Shown piece by piece: positions 5,005 to 5,028 of a DNA stretch of 5,028 nucleotides. This DNA is from Alphaproteobacteria bacterium (GTDB lineage: Bacteria; Pseudomonadota; Alphaproteobacteria; RF32; CAG-977): contig JAFVEJ010000034.1 in assembly GCA_017476085.1 (NCBI GenBank), positions 1 to 5,028 of the forward strand, written 5' to 3'. The notes under the pieces are model-generated. The model did not search any database. It was given only the letters and a program-made list of their open reading frames with translations, and had not been told where the DNA came from. The translations under genes were made by a program, and so were the position numbers. Every line of letters starts with the position of its first letter. The stretch's first letter is position 1.

Positions 5005-5028
5005 ATTTTTGCATCGCTTCAGACCACC

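Noticed and set aside
5003..5028. Possible last codons (WSEAMQK then TAA) of a gene upstream of the ABC-F gene on the minus strand
   Set aside because: Only eight codons including the stop are in the window, so nothing shows that it is coding.

Overview
The window looks like a piece of an alphaproteobacterial chromosome. The main reason is a full-length, easily recognised CtrA cell-cycle regulator, with the 5' half of the flagellar export ATPase gene fliI facing away from it. Codon use is moderate in GC and leans on TTG, CCG, GCC and GTC, so this is not one of the very GC-rich relatives. An uncultured or host-associated lineage is possible, but that is inference.

Layout. Bases 1-585 (minus) hold the first 195 codons of fliI, cut by the window edge. 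Bases 586-760 are a divergent, AT-rich control region with a perfect TTAA-N7-TTAA CtrA box just before ctrA (761-1447, plus), which suggests autoregulation. A strong terminator closes ctrA. Bases 1481-1850 contain no convincing protein gene but are densely packed with predicted RNA hairpins ending in a clear intrinsic terminator at 1805-1829. I read this as a structured non-coding RNA or long regulatory leader of about 270 nt on the plus strand, of no family I recognise. Two tightly linked plus-strand genes follow (1851-2450 and 2452-3180): a 199-aa Ala/Gly-rich, probably membrane-interacting protein of unknown function, and a 242-aa zinc-ribbon/DUF805-like membrane protein with an added acidic linker and C-terminal membrane helix. 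A strong terminator at 3187-3216 separates them from a convergent ABC-F ATPase gene (3373-4953, minus).

How the parts relate. fliI and ctrA belong to the conserved motility and cell-cycle programme; CtrA classically drives early flagellar genes. The block from 1561 to 3180 looks like an accessory cassette: its proteins are orphan-like, its base use is more AT-rich than ctrA or the ABC-F gene (most clearly in the second gene), and it carries its own RNA and terminators. The order structured RNA, leaky-looking terminator, then a two-gene membrane-protein operon is the most unusual feature here. It could be a riboswitch-controlled operon, an RNA-regulated toxin-like system, or an independent small RNA next to an unrelated operon; the sequence alone does not decide between these. 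The ABC-F protein has no membrane domain and probably acts at the ribosome.
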